64,000 nt of DNA from Nostoc sp. ATCC 43529. GTDB taxonomy: Bacteria > Cyanobacteriota > Cyanobacteriia > Cyanobacteriales > Nostocaceae. The stretch is taken from assembly GCA_003326205.1 (NCBI GenBank), contig LWTK01000039.1, forward strand, positions 112,846-176,845. Direction: 5' to 3'. Positions 27,495 through 36,871 of this stretch are shown here, piece after piece. The position numbers and the translations under genes are program-made. Each line of letters starts with the position of its first letter. Position 1 is the stretch's first letter. Below the pieces are notes generated by a model. It was given only the letters and a program-made list of their open reading frames with translations. It made no database searches and was not told the origin of the DNA.

Positions 27495-28399
27495 TATCAA
27501 AAATGATTCAAAAACCAACTATGTGTGCAAGTTGCATAGATTGGCTGACATTTAGTTTATAGGTGAGGGTTATCAAGAAAGGCAGAGGCCAGGAGGCAAA
27601 AGGCAGAAGGAAATTCTGATTCCTGACCTCTGCCACGACCGTAGGAAGTAAGGGTTTAAGACAAGAACACCAAATTTCAAGAAAAGTTGCCCTTGTTTAG
27701 GAGGGGTCTGAATCCCCTTCTAAACAAAACCTTCTGCCCTCTGCCCTCTGCCTTCTCCCTTCTTCAATTTAGCCCTGTTCTTCTTCTATGATTTTTTTAC
27801 ATACTGTAGAAGAGTTTGCGTACATTGGGTCAAAATCAACAGTATTCAGTGTGTATTCCCTATCGTAGTTTGCCAGACAATCATTAACAGATCTGGATAA
27901 TTGGATAATTGCTAACTTGCTCAATCAGAAGACATATCTCCGATAACGGCACAAGTTCTGATTTTTAGTCTTGCTTTTTAATCTTCCTGACAATGCTGTC
28001 AGAGAAAATGTATTGAGTAAGCCAATTTAGATAAAAAATTCATAGATTTGTATAATTTAATATCTATCTAAAGGTATATCTTTTATTTTTAATTAGTAGC
28101 CGATGTCTAATAAAAAACTCCATAAATGAAAGCGTATTAAGTAGAAGCTAATTGTTTCAAACAAAGTAATTCAATAAACACAGACGATCTAGAACTATAT
28201 AGTGCGTAGATAGTATAAGATATATTTAATACTTAATAAAGAAATAAAATTTCAGAGGATAAACTCACAAGTTTGTCGTCCTGATTTGGGATGAGTTAGC
28301 GATTCAATGATTCTTAACCTTTGATTGGATCAAAGATAGATCCAGAGATTCGTCTAATTCGATACAATTTATAGGCAACAGAGAGCCAAGGAGAACAAG
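27495..28399. other. Intergenic region with purine/pyrimidine inverted repeats
   Basis: About 900 bp with no gene. From ~27576 to ~27766, GGCAGAGGCCAGGAGGCAAA and its pyrimidine counterpart (CTGCCCTCTGCCCTCTGCC) form a loose inverted repeat. The remainder is AT-rich. AAGGAGAA just before 28400 is the gshA ribosome-binding site. Confidence 0.5.
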
Positions 28400-29539
28400 G
28401 TGGTCTTATTAAAAGGCTTTGAGATTGAGATGTATACTGGCACGCCTCAAGGTGAAATCGTTGGTCTCTCCGACAAAATTGTTGCAGCTTTGGATGGATT
28501 TGTTCGGGAGCCAGATAGCCGTAACGTGGAATATACAACCCAGCCATCGGCTAGTTACGAGAATTTATTGTGTGCCCTACTCCATCCCAGACGGACGTTG
28601 CGAAACTACCTCAATCGCTTGGGTAATTACACCCTCATACCAGGAAGTACTCTGTCTTTAGGTGGGAGCGATCGCTTTATGCGTTCCGATCCAGCCAACC
28701 CCTATCATGACTACATAGAGCAAACTTACGGCACAAAAGTAGTTACCGCTAGCGTACATATCAATATCGGCATTAGCGACCCAGAAATATTAATGCGAGC
28801 GTGTAGGGTGATTCGTTTAGAAGCACCTTTATTTTTAGCCCTGAGTGCCTCATCTCCATTTTTGGATGGCAAAGCTACAGGCTATCACTCCACCCGTTGG
28901 GGTCTATTCCCGCAAACCCCTAAACATGTGCCGTTGTTTGCCAGCCACGCCCATCATATTCAGTGGGTGGAAAATCAACTTGCTGCTGGGACAATGCAAA
29001 ATGTCAGACATTTATGGGCATCAGTGCGACCAAATGGCGATCGCCGTCCCTACGATCTAAATCGGCTAGAACTGCGAATTTGTGATTTAGTTACAGATCC
29101 CATTGCCTTACTAGCGATTACCGCCTTATTAGAAGCGCGTCTGTTACAAATAATTGAAAATCCTAGTATTGACCCCCTAACTCAAAGTACTTTTTCTCCT
29201 GAACAACTCGTCATTTTGACTGCTGACAATGAAACTGCCGCGGCGGCCACTAGTCTTGATGCTCAGCTAACCCATTGGCAAGATGGCAGAAGCATCACAG
29301 CTAGGGATTGGATTACCCAAATTTACAAAGATGTTTGGGCGATCGCCAAACAACAAGGCTTTAGCTGTTTCCTTTCACCTTTGCACAAAATTCTCCGCGA
29401 AGGCAATGAAGCTCAACAGTGGTTGCAGCTACACGGAGTCGGTTTTGACAGCCAGCGCGTTATTACCCAGGCTATTACTACCACCCAGGAACGGGAAATT
29501 GAACTCGAAGACAAATTGTGTTCGTCCCTGCTGGCGTAG
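28400..29539 (+). CDS. gshA: Glutamate-cysteine ligase, cyanobacterial type
   Basis: First enzyme of glutathione synthesis, forming gamma-glutamylcysteine. 379 residues matching the cyanobacterial family: LLKGFEIEMYTGTPQGEIVG at the N-terminus, ASVHINIGISDPE, LALSASSPFLDGKATGYHSTRW, and RRPYDLNRLELRICDLV with the substrate-binding Arg/Glu residues. The GTG start at 28400 is backed by AAGGAGAA a few bases upstream; no ATG is closer to the conserved region. Confidence 0.88.
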   Translation: MVLLKGFEIEMYTGTPQGEIVGLSDKIVAALDGFVREPDSRNVEYTTQPSASYENLLCALLHPRRTLRNYLNRLGNYTLIPGSTLSLGGSDRFMRSDPANPYHDYIEQTYGTKVVTASVHINIGISDPEILMRACRVIRLEAPLFLALSASSPFLDGKATGYHSTRWGLFPQTPKHVPLFASHAHHIQWVENQLAAGTMQNVRHLWASVRPNGDRRPYDLNRLELRICDLVTDPIALLAITALLEARLLQIIENPSIDPLTQSTFSPEQLVILTADNETAAAATSLDAQLTHWQDGRSITARDWITQIYKDVWAIAKQQGFSCFLSPLHKILREGNEAQQWLQLHGVGFDSQRVITQAITTTQEREIELEDKLCSSLLA

Positions 29540-30185
29540 CTAAAGGCTCTAGAAATTCAAGACTTGGGAGATGGAGAGACAAACACAGAAGTTGGAGCGT
29601 AGGCTTCCAACCTAGAGGCTTTGCGGTGAAGCAACGCGGTGAGGCATCCCCCATCTTGGCTGTTTCCGTCGTAGACGCGAAGCGGTTTACCGCAAGGGTG
29701 GCTGGCGAACCCGAAGGGTCTTGGGGATTTTCCCCATGAGCTAATGCTGAAACTGAAGGGCTTGCCGCAGGCATCCAAACTTCTTTTCAGGGAGACGCGC
29801 AAGGAACGGAGGACAAGGAGAATAACTCCTAACTCTTGTAAAGACCTGATTAATCGCGTCTCTACTTCTAACTCAACACTTAACATTCCCAATCCCCGAT
29901 GCCCAATCAACAGCTGCCTTCAAACAAATGGTAGATTTTTGTGCAGACAGTACTCAGTAGAAAAAACACAAGCAACCACTTAACTTTACATAAAATTTAA
30001 TATTTACTGATTTCAGCCAATATGCTCTCAGGTAGTATTCTGAGAGGGTTTGCGGTTCGTTTTAAAAATCTAATCGATGGGGAATGCTTGATTATTATTA
30101 ACAAAACCTATGAATAACCTCTGCCTTTTGGTAGGTTTTACATTGATGATAGATTATTTTATACAATACGTAAATTATACGGACA
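29540..30185. other. Intergenic region built of dispersed repeats
   Basis: About 650 bp. GTTGGAGCGTAGGCTTCCAAC (split here as an inverted repeat), GTCGTAGACGCGAAGCGG, TTACCGCAAGGG, CTTGCCGCAGGCATCC and a CTCCTAACTCTTG fragment follow one another; several open frames cross it only because the repeats are GC-richer. No gene is supported. Confidence 0.55.
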
Positions 30186-30647
30186 ATGCCTCAGGTAGTT
30201 TTAGTTAACCCCCAAATTCCTCCTAATACAGGTAATATTGCACGTACTTGTGCGGCTACGGGTACGGAGTTACATTTAGTCGGGCCTTTGGGATTTGAAA
30301 TTAGCGATCGCTACCTCAAAAGAGCTGGCTTGGATTACTGGCCTTATGTCAAGCTGCACTATCACGAATCGTTAGAAGCCTTTAAAACAGTACACCAAGA
30401 GCGTGGAGGTAGATTGTTGGGTTATAGTGTCGCCGGAAGTATTAATTATGTCAGTTTTCAGTTTCAAGCCGATGATTGGTTGCTATTTGGCAGTGAAACC
30501 ACTGGTTTGCCACCAGAAGTTTTGTCACATTGTGATGCTACTCTGTATATCCCGATGAGTCAGCCTGGAGTTCGGAGCTTGAATCTGTCGGTCAGTGTGG
30601 CCATCGGTTTGTTTGAAAGCCGGCGTCAATTAGGCTATTTACAATAG
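30186..30647 (+). CDS. trmL: tRNA (cytidine(34)-2'-O)-methyltransferase
   Basis: SPOUT-class enzyme that 2'-O-methylates the wobble base of tRNA-Leu isoacceptors using SAM. 153 residues, normal length. Seen: motif 1 NPQIPPNTGNIARTCAATGT, then LLFGSETTGLPPEVL and the knot-forming IPMSQPGVRSLNLSVSVAI. Stands alone. Confidence 0.93.
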   Translation: MPQVVLVNPQIPPNTGNIARTCAATGTELHLVGPLGFEISDRYLKRAGLDYWPYVKLHYHESLEAFKTVHQERGGRLLGYSVAGSINYVSFQFQADDWLLFGSETTGLPPEVLSHCDATLYIPMSQPGVRSLNLSVSVAIGLFESRRQLGYLQ

Positions 30648-31449
30648 TTGTTTAGCTAATTTATTATTAAGTATATGTACTTAAATATTTTCCGAAAACC
30701 AATCAGATGAGTGATTTGTGGCGGCGACTATTTTGCTGCTTACGTCAGCATAACCGTTAAAAAATATACCAAAAATTGTGTTTTTGAATAAAATGTAGTG
30801 GAAGATACTTACAAGAGGAGTAGGCTTATTATAAGAAATTTGTATATAAAATTCGGGATAAAGCCAAATTTGAATGATAGATTTTGATGAATTTGCAGCA
30901 TTCCATATTGGGGAACAAATGCCCTAAAAGCCAGTCACAAAGCGCATTTGAGCTATTTTAGTTTGAATGTACCCAAGAATGCTCCCCAAAACAAGCCGCT
31001 AGTTAATACGGTTGTTTTTTAGGGAATAATCAACGTAAAGTCTCGTGTTGGGAAGACGGATTGTGTAGAAATATCTTGAAAAGATCTACAGCAGGGGGCA
31101 TCGCTTTTCCAGAGGTCGCAGCAATTTAATTTTCGGCAGCGACTATGGACTTGACAAAACTCAACTATTTGCCAAGTCCCCGCGATTGACGCAAGACAGC
31201 CGCGGAAAACCGGAAAAAAGAAAACGTCCTAAATGGTGTGAGGAGTGGTTCGGACAAGTAAACGCAGCAATTTTTAAGTTTTGCTAACACATGTGAACTT
31301 GTCTAAATCAGAGAAGCAGGTTAATCTTGCGTAAGCATCTCTGGTGAATGTGATCTCGATCCATAGTTCGTTGCGATCTAGATCATTGACTAGATATCCA
31401 GCTGAAAAATCGAGGTCAGTTAAGCGCTAGTGATCATAGGAGGTCGTCT
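30648..31449. other. Long leader/intergenic region before the M23 gene
   Basis: About 800 bp without a gene. The segment ~31060-31440 is richer in G/C and in short complementary stretches (AAGATCTACAGC, GCGATTGACGC, CCGCGGAAAACCGG, GCATCTCTGGTGAATGTG), so a structured leader RNA is possible, but I could not align it to a known riboswitch. AGGAGG at 31440-31445 is the Shine-Dalgarno of the next gene. Confidence 0.4.
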
Positions 31450-33732
31450 TTGAAACGAGCATTGAAAAAAAGAGTGAAAGCTGTGTTGAAAAATAACCCC
31501 AGCAGCGATGATGCCCCGGTAGAACAGCTAAATTTAATTAATCCAAAAGTTAACCGCCGGGTGCGGACAAAAGCCGCCATGATTGGCTTGGCAATCTCTA
31601 TGGGAGCAACCAGCCTTTTGGTGACTCGACAAAGCGATCAAGCCCAAGCAGCGGTGCCTGTAGGCAGCCAAAAGGCAACCTCAACCATTCCTGCTGTTCG
31701 TGATACTGAGGTTAAATTCGCCTCCACCAAGCTGGAATCCCAAGCAATCTCATTACCGAGCGTGCCGGAAAATCCTGTTGTCGTGGAACCAACAGCAGTC
31801 TCACAGTTGCCTGGGCTTGAAGCTAAATGGCAAGTTGCGGCCAGTGGAACGTCTTTGCAAGTTCCTGCATCAGAAACCTTTTCCCAAGCAAAAGCACCAG
31901 TTGATAAAAATCTCACTGGCTCAAAATTCCAAGTGCCACAGGGGTCGAACAATACCCTAGCTGAGACTACTTTTCCAACAGTCAACAAGCTAGCGAACCC
32001 CATTGCTGAAGATGTTGTTAGTACTACAAATGTATTACCAACCGTACCACAAACAGTGGCAACATCTGGGACGGCCAGCAGTGAAATAAATGCACAACTT
32101 AAGGCACAACAAGAGTTTGCGCTGAATCGATTACAAGAAAAATCAAACCGTTTAAGAAAGAGTCTGGCACAATTGCGGTCTGGGGAGACCGAAAATTTAT
32201 CACAAACTGGTATTGGGAATACTGTTGTTGAGAAAACTGTGTTAGCGCAGTCAGAGACTTCTGGCGATGCTAACCAAGCCAAGCTGATATCGAGGCTAAA
32301 ACAGAAGACACAAGAGGAAATTGCATCAACTACACCAACAACCTTGATTGCGTCCTCCACCAGAACAGCCTACGAAGTTAAGCCTGGAGATACCCTAGCG
32401 GCGATCGCCAGCAGATACAATACATCTGTATCAGAACTAGTTAAGGTAAATAACCTCAATAATCCCAATCAACTGCAAATCAGTCAAAAACTGATTATTC
32501 CAACTGCTCAAGTTGAGATAGCTGTAGCGACTAAACCCAGTTTTGTAGAGCCGGCTAATACTCCCAAACTTACTTCCTCTGTGACTATTGGTAGTGCTAA
32601 CTCATATCTACCCAGTTCACCATCGCAAATTATTGCTGACAACAGTAGCGTTACCGTCCCTACACCGGTAACTGCGGACAACCAAATTCAGACAAATAGC
32701 GCGATGGACTTGCAAAAAGATCCAATCGCTCCTAAAGCTTATGGCGTGGGTGGTGAAACCCCAATACCAAGAGCCTTTGTTGAAATCCAGCAGCCTGAAA
32801 AACCAACAAATAGGGTAGCAAGCGGTAACAACAACAATAATGACCGTCTACGGGGCTTACAAGCAGAAATCCAGAGGTTACAGCAGAAATATCGCGCTCA
32901 ACAGTCTGGCAACTTAGCAGTGCCAACGGCAGCCACTGAAAGCAACACTGCTGCGACATTCACTCCTGTTTCTACCCCCAGTAATTTCCCTGTACCTAAC
33001 ACCGTGTCTCGACCGAATAACGTAGCGATACCAATTCCGGTTCCGACACCTACCAGAGCTAACTACGCTCAACCAATTAAGCCCCAATTCCGTGCCACCA
33101 TACCCGCTAACGAGCCAATAAATCCAGAGTTCTTACCAAGTCTAGGAGCTGCTGGTCAGTGGACTCCTCCTCGCAATCCATCTGCTACCAGAGTTGCAAC
33201 GCCTCCTAGACGAGTAAACGCCTCGGATTCCTTAGGTAAACTGCGCGGAACCACAGTTACTCCACAGGCGATACCGCCTTTGGCAGCAGTGGATCAATAT
33301 TTACCCAGAGTGATTGACGAAACAACACCCCCTCCATCTACTTCATCCGTAGCTTACCAATGGCCAGCAAAGGGTACTCTCACCTCTGGCTATGGCTGGC
33401 GTTGGGGAAGAATGCACAAAGGAATTGATATTGCTAATTCTACCGGCACACCCGTTTTCTCTTCCGCGGAAGGGGTCGTAGCAAAAGCTGGCTGGAACAA
33501 TGGCGGTTACGGTAACCTCGTTGAAATCCGCCATCCTGATGGCAGCACGACTCGCTACGCTCACAACAGCAAGATTCTGGTGCAAGCTGGTCAGCAGGTG
33601 AGTCAGGGAGAGACAATTGCTTTAATGGGCAGTACTGGTCACAGCACAGGGCCACACACCCATTTTGAGATTCATGCAGCAGGCAAGGGTGCTGTTAACC
33701 CAATAGCTATGTTACCAACAGCACGTCTGTAA
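31450..33732 (+). CDS. LysM and M23 peptidase domain envelope protein
   Basis: 760 residues. An N-terminal hydrophobic helix (~44-64, AAMIGLAISMGATSLLV) anchors or exports it. A long Ser/Thr/Pro/Gln-rich linker follows, containing a coiled-coil stretch at ~214-245. One LysM domain lies at ~305-352 (YEVKPGDTLAAIASRYNTSV), and a C-terminal M23 (LytM) domain has HKGIDIANSTGTP, YAHNSKILV and GPHTHFEIH, with all zinc ligands kept. It is expected to cut or bind peptidoglycan during division or cell-wall remodelling. The start is TTG at 31450 with AGGAGG 5 nt upstream, which fixes the choice. Confidence 0.88.
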   Translation: MKRALKKRVKAVLKNNPSSDDAPVEQLNLINPKVNRRVRTKAAMIGLAISMGATSLLVTRQSDQAQAAVPVGSQKATSTIPAVRDTEVKFASTKLESQAISLPSVPENPVVVEPTAVSQLPGLEAKWQVAASGTSLQVPASETFSQAKAPVDKNLTGSKFQVPQGSNNTLAETTFPTVNKLANPIAEDVVSTTNVLPTVPQTVATSGTASSEINAQLKAQQEFALNRLQEKSNRLRKSLAQLRSGETENLSQTGIGNTVVEKTVLAQSETSGDANQAKLISRLKQKTQEEIASTTPTTLIASSTRTAYEVKPGDTLAAIASRYNTSVSELVKVNNLNNPNQLQISQKLIIPTAQVEIAVATKPSFVEPANTPKLTSSVTIGSANSYLPSSPSQIIADNSSVTVPTPVTADNQIQTNSAMDLQKDPIAPKAYGVGGETPIPRAFVEIQQPEKPTNRVASGNNNNNDRLRGLQAEIQRLQQKYRAQQSGNLAVPTAATESNTAATFTPVSTPSNFPVPNTVSRPNNVAIPIPVPTPTRANYAQPIKPQFRATIPANEPINPEFLPSLGAAGQWTPPRNPSATRVATPPRRVNASDSLGKLRGTTVTPQAIPPLAAVDQYLPRVIDETTPPPSTSSVAYQWPAKGTLTSGYGWRWGRMHKGIDIANSTGTPVFSSAEGVVAKAGWNNGGYGNLVEIRHPDGSTTRYAHNSKILVQAGQQVSQGETIALMGSTGHSTGPHTHFEIHAAGKGAVNPIAMLPTARL

Positions 33733-33771
33733 TTGTTGGCTATCTGTAACTAAATCATTGCCTTGTTAATT

Positions 33772-33800
33772 GAGGGAGATAAACTCCCTCTTTTGCTTTT
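33772..33800 (+). terminator. Rho-independent terminator
   Basis: Perfect stem GAGGGAG (33772-33778) / CTCCCTC (33784-33790) with a 5-nt loop and then TTTTGCTTTTTATT. It ends the M23 gene. A second AT palindrome (TTATAGTA...TACTATAA, 33814-33835) may serve the convergent gene. Confidence 0.85.
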
Positions 33801-33844
33801 TATTCAAAAATTATTATAGTATTATTGTACTATAAAACTAAAAT

Positions 33845-35038
33845 TTAACTGACTACGGTTGGCTTGTAATCATAAACCCATTTGTGAAAATCATCATTGA
33901 GCGTCATCTGCCGTTGTGGGGTCTGGCTAGGAGATGTAAATGTGTCGTCATAGTAGCGCATCTCGCCCATAGCGCTACGAGCTTGAATGATTTTTGTGCG
34001 TTCGATGCGAGACTGTTCGTATTTGGTGAGGGCTTCTTCCAGAGTGGCTGAATGTGAAAAACACTGTGCCAGTTCGTATGCATCTTCAAAAGTCGTATTG
34101 GCTCCTTGTCCCATAGCTGGTGCCATCGGATGGGCGGCATCACCTAAGAGAGTGACTCTGCCTTGACTCCATTGGGTTAATGGTGGCCGATCGCAAATCG
34201 GCCCTTCCCAGATTTGCTCGGCTGGTGTCGCTTCCACCACCGCCCGAAAGGATTCGTCCCAATCAGCTAATTCCTGGAGAATGCGAGATTTAATCTCATC
34301 GGCATTTTGAGAAAGAGAGTAATCAGGTGAAAACTTGCGAGTAATCCAACTGGTATAACCACCTCCCACATTGAGAATGTACATGAACTGTTTATTGCCT
34401 TTGACGAAAACGAGTTCATAGTCATTAAATAACTCGTGGTAATATTTGATGACGGCACGCCAACACATACTACCAATATAGTTAGGCTTACCCTCTCCAA
34501 ACAAAGTTTCTCTAATTACAGAGTTGACGCCATCAGCACCAATTAAAAAATCTGCATCTACTGTTTTTTGAGCATCAAAATGAATTTTCACACCTTTCTC
34601 ATGTTGGTCAAAGCCGATGCAACGATGATTGAGGTGAATGATATTAGATGGCAATCTCGATGCCAGAACTTGCTGTAAACGATACCACCAAAGAGTCAAT
34701 AATGGTTGTCCATATTGCTCTAAATATTTAGTTTGACTAGTCCGGATTGTTTCTCCTTTGATATTCTTTAAAACCGTGTGGTTAACTTGGCATCCTGAGC
34801 TTTTGAGGGTTCCGACTATTCCTGGTGCGATCGCATCTAGAGAATTCAAGCCATTAGGAGCCAATCCTAATCCGGTTCCAGCCGGACGAAATTCTTGTGC
34901 TTTTTCGTACACTTGAACGTCAATACCTTGGCTTTGAAGTGCTATGGCAGTAGCCAAACCGCCCGGCCCAGCACCAACGATCGCAACTTTTTCTACTATC
35001 GGCTTTGATAATTTCTGAGTTAGATTTTTGTTCATCAT
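33845..35038 (-). CDS. FAD-dependent aromatic-type monooxygenase
   Basis: 397 residues of the class A flavoprotein hydroxylase family (salicylate hydroxylase / zeaxanthin epoxidase / urate hydroxylase type). Seen: VAIVGAGPGGLATAIALQSQ for FAD ADP-binding at ~18-37, a DFLIGADGVNSVIRE motif, and GRVTLLGDAAHPMAPAMGQG at about residue 300. The substrate is not identifiable; the Mo-dependent oxidoreductase genes 1.3 kb away do not settle it. No transit or signal peptide is seen. Confidence 0.8.
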   Translation of the reverse strand: MMNKNLTQKLSKPIVEKVAIVGAGPGGLATAIALQSQGIDVQVYEKAQEFRPAGTGLGLAPNGLNSLDAIAPGIVGTLKSSGCQVNHTVLKNIKGETIRTSQTKYLEQYGQPLLTLWWYRLQQVLASRLPSNIIHLNHRCIGFDQHEKGVKIHFDAQKTVDADFLIGADGVNSVIRETLFGEGKPNYIGSMCWRAVIKYYHELFNDYELVFVKGNKQFMYILNVGGGYTSWITRKFSPDYSLSQNADEIKSRILQELADWDESFRAVVEATPAEQIWEGPICDRPPLTQWSQGRVTLLGDAAHPMAPAMGQGANTTFEDAYELAQCFSHSATLEEALTKYEQSRIERTKIIQARSAMGEMRYYDDTFTSPSQTPQRQMTLNDDFHKWVYDYKPTVVS

Positions 35039-35385
35039 AAAAGTCAGAATTAAGAATTTTTAATATCCCCACCGATAAATCCGCTTGTTCTGCAACCTCG
35101 CACTTGAAGCAGACCCATAGTCGTTATTGTTACTATTAAGTACTTTTTTAGTCAATCTTCCTGAAGAATCAACCCTGATTTGGCGTTTGAATGAGTTGTC
35201 AACAGTACTGCCATTGTCGTAGTAACAAAAACTGCTTTTAAATAGGATTTTTATTAAAAAACATTACCTCGGTTTTGGCAATCAATTTCGGTAAATTGAC
35301 CTTAATTGCTCAAAAAACCTAATATCAGGTACAAAACTTGCTGTATTATTTTTGTATTCAAAAATGATCGCCAACAGGAGTTTGC
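35039..35385. other. Divergent intergenic region
   Basis: About 350 bp between the monooxygenase and the secreted protein at 35386. AT-rich; nothing recognisable. Confidence 0.4.
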
Positions 35386-35889
35386 ATGAAATTTAAATCA
35401 GCTTCCATATATATTGGTATAAGCTTTCTGAGTTTTTCAATCAGTTCATTGCCGCGTGTTGTAAATCCACCCCAAGTCCTAGCCCAAGAAGTTAGTTCTT
35501 CATGCCCTCTGCCAGCTGATATTGCTATTACTTTCCTGAATTCAGAATGTAAGGAGGTCAAACTAGAGCAACCCCAAACTTTTTATCGCTACTATAGTAG
35601 CAGTGACAACAAATATGGCAGGTATTTAACAACTGACAAATATAAAACAAATGTAGAAGTAATCAAAAATCTAGCTCTCAATCAACAATGGGGCAATCAA
35701 GCCACTCAAATACTAACAGTAACTTTGCCAGCAGGAACCTTAACATATCAAGGCATTGTCGGTCCTCAAACTCCTAAAGAATGCTATCCAGGCGGTGGTC
35801 AACAAACATTCATTAAAGATTCCAAAGATCCGAATATCAAGTGGTCTGACGCAGGAAATATCGTTGCAGAAAAGTTTAGCTGTCCGTAA
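35386..35889 (+). CDS. Secreted protein, candidate toxin domain
   Basis: 167 residues. A Sec signal peptide (MKFKSASIYIGISFLSFSIS, cleavage possibly after VLAQ, ~residue 34) is followed by a compact domain with four cysteines. The pattern FYRYYSSSDNKYGRYLT, a Leu-rich helix, then LTVTLPAGTLTYQGIVGPQ resembles ADP-ribosyl-transferase/NAD-processing toxin tips seen at the ends of polymorphic toxins; this is a judgement from the sequence pattern only. A small acidic gene starts 5 bp after its stop. Alternative: an ordinary periplasmic protein. Confidence 0.55.
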   Translation: MKFKSASIYIGISFLSFSISSLPRVVNPPQVLAQEVSSSCPLPADIAITFLNSECKEVKLEQPQTFYRYYSSSDNKYGRYLTTDKYKTNVEVIKNLALNQQWGNQATQILTVTLPAGTLTYQGIVGPQTPKECYPGGGQQTFIKDSKDPNIKWSDAGNIVAEKFSCP

Positions 35890-35894
35890 AATTT

Positions 35895-36179
35895 ATGGAA
35901 ACCAAGACAGAACAATTTATCAAGCTAATTGATCGAGCTTCTGAAATTAGCGAACAGATGCTTAAAGACAAGAAATCTGAGTCTTCTCCACGTTTAAACA
36001 ACGTCATAAATGCCTTACAATCTATTAAAAGTAAGGCACTCAATGGTCAACTCGAACCATCAGGAGGAGTCTCAACTCTTGGTCTAGCTCGTGAAGTGGC
36101 GGATTGGATTGAACCGTTAGATTCGCCATTATTAAAAGCTGTAGGTGGTATAGAGGAATATTACCAAAAACACCTCTAA
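35895..36179 (+). CDS. Small helical protein, possible immunity partner
   Basis: 94 residues with no signal peptide, all helical: LNNVINALQSIKSKALNGQL, then GGVSTLGLAREVADWIEPLD and SPLLKAVGGIEEYYQ. The start lies 5 bp after the preceding stop, so the two are co-transcribed. A cytosolic small protein directly behind a secreted one fits a toxin-immunity pair. The family is not formally recognised. Confidence 0.55.
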   Translation: METKTEQFIKLIDRASEISEQMLKDKKSESSPRLNNVINALQSIKSKALNGQLEPSGGVSTLGLAREVADWIEPLDSPLLKAVGGIEEYYQKHL

Positions 36180-36322
36180 ATTCACGATGTAGCTTATTTA
36201 ATCGAACATTACCGTTAACGAAAAAGTGCTGAGTACTGAGCAAGAATTCTCATTGGTAACTCAGCATTCTTTTGTTGAGAGTAATTATGTAAATTATGTA
36301 ATTATTAGCATCTGCACGAAAT

Positions 36323-36871
36323 ATGGAAGAAAATTCGTTAGCAGCAATTACTTTAAACTCTCGTACCCAAGAATTCAGAATATTGAGTTCACAAGAAGTA
36401 GAATTCTCTCTGAATATCAATAATTTGTCCTACTCACTCAAGCTAGAACCCCACGTGACTTTACTCGATGCACTACGGGAAAAGCTGGGTTTAATGGGTA
36501 CGAAAAAAGCTTGCGATCGCGGTGAATGTGGTGCGTGTACCGTATTAGTTAATAATCGACGAATTAACTCCTGCATGACATTGGCAGTAATGCATATCCA
36601 TAATGCAATTACTACTATTGAGGGATTAGCAGAAGATGGCAAACTCCATCCTCTACAAACAGCTTTTATCACTCATGATGCTTTTCAATGTGGATATTGC
36701 ACATCGGGTCAAATTGTTTCTGCCGTAGGGATGATATTAGAAGAAATACCAAAATCCGAAGCAGAAATTCGAGAAAAAATGAGTGGAAACCTTTGCCGCT
36801 GTGGTGCGTATCCGAATATTATTGCAGCGATTCAGGATGTCTTAGAGGGAATGGAAGATGCAGCCATTTAG
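36323..36871 (+). CDS. Aldehyde oxidoreductase, [2Fe-2S] subunit (PaoA/YagT-like)
   Basis: 182 residues, small subunit of the xanthine oxidase family. The plant-type [2Fe-2S] site is CDRGECGACTVLVNNRRINSC without its flanks (cysteines ~60-85), and the second is FQCGYCTSGQIV with NLCRCGAYPNI. It passes electrons from the Mo centre to FAD. It lacks the Tat-like leader of E. coli PaoA, so it is probably cytoplasmic. The 3' end overlaps the FAD subunit gene by 14 nt. Confidence 0.88.
   Translation: MEENSLAAITLNSRTQEFRILSSQEVEFSLNINNLSYSLKLEPHVTLLDALREKLGLMGTKKACDRGECGACTVLVNNRRINSCMTLAVMHIHNAITTIEGLAEDGKLHPLQTAFITHDAFQCGYCTSGQIVSAVGMILEEIPKSEAEIREKMSGNLCRCGAYPNIIAAIQDVLEGMEDAAI

Noticed and set aside
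29478..29910. Overlapping open frames after gshA on both strands
   Set aside because: All lie over a chain of dispersed repeats of higher GC content; none has a start signal or motif.
31638..32360. Long minus-strand open frame (240 codons) opposite the M23 gene
   Set aside because: Shadow of the Ser/Thr-rich linker; no conserved motif and no ribosome-binding site.
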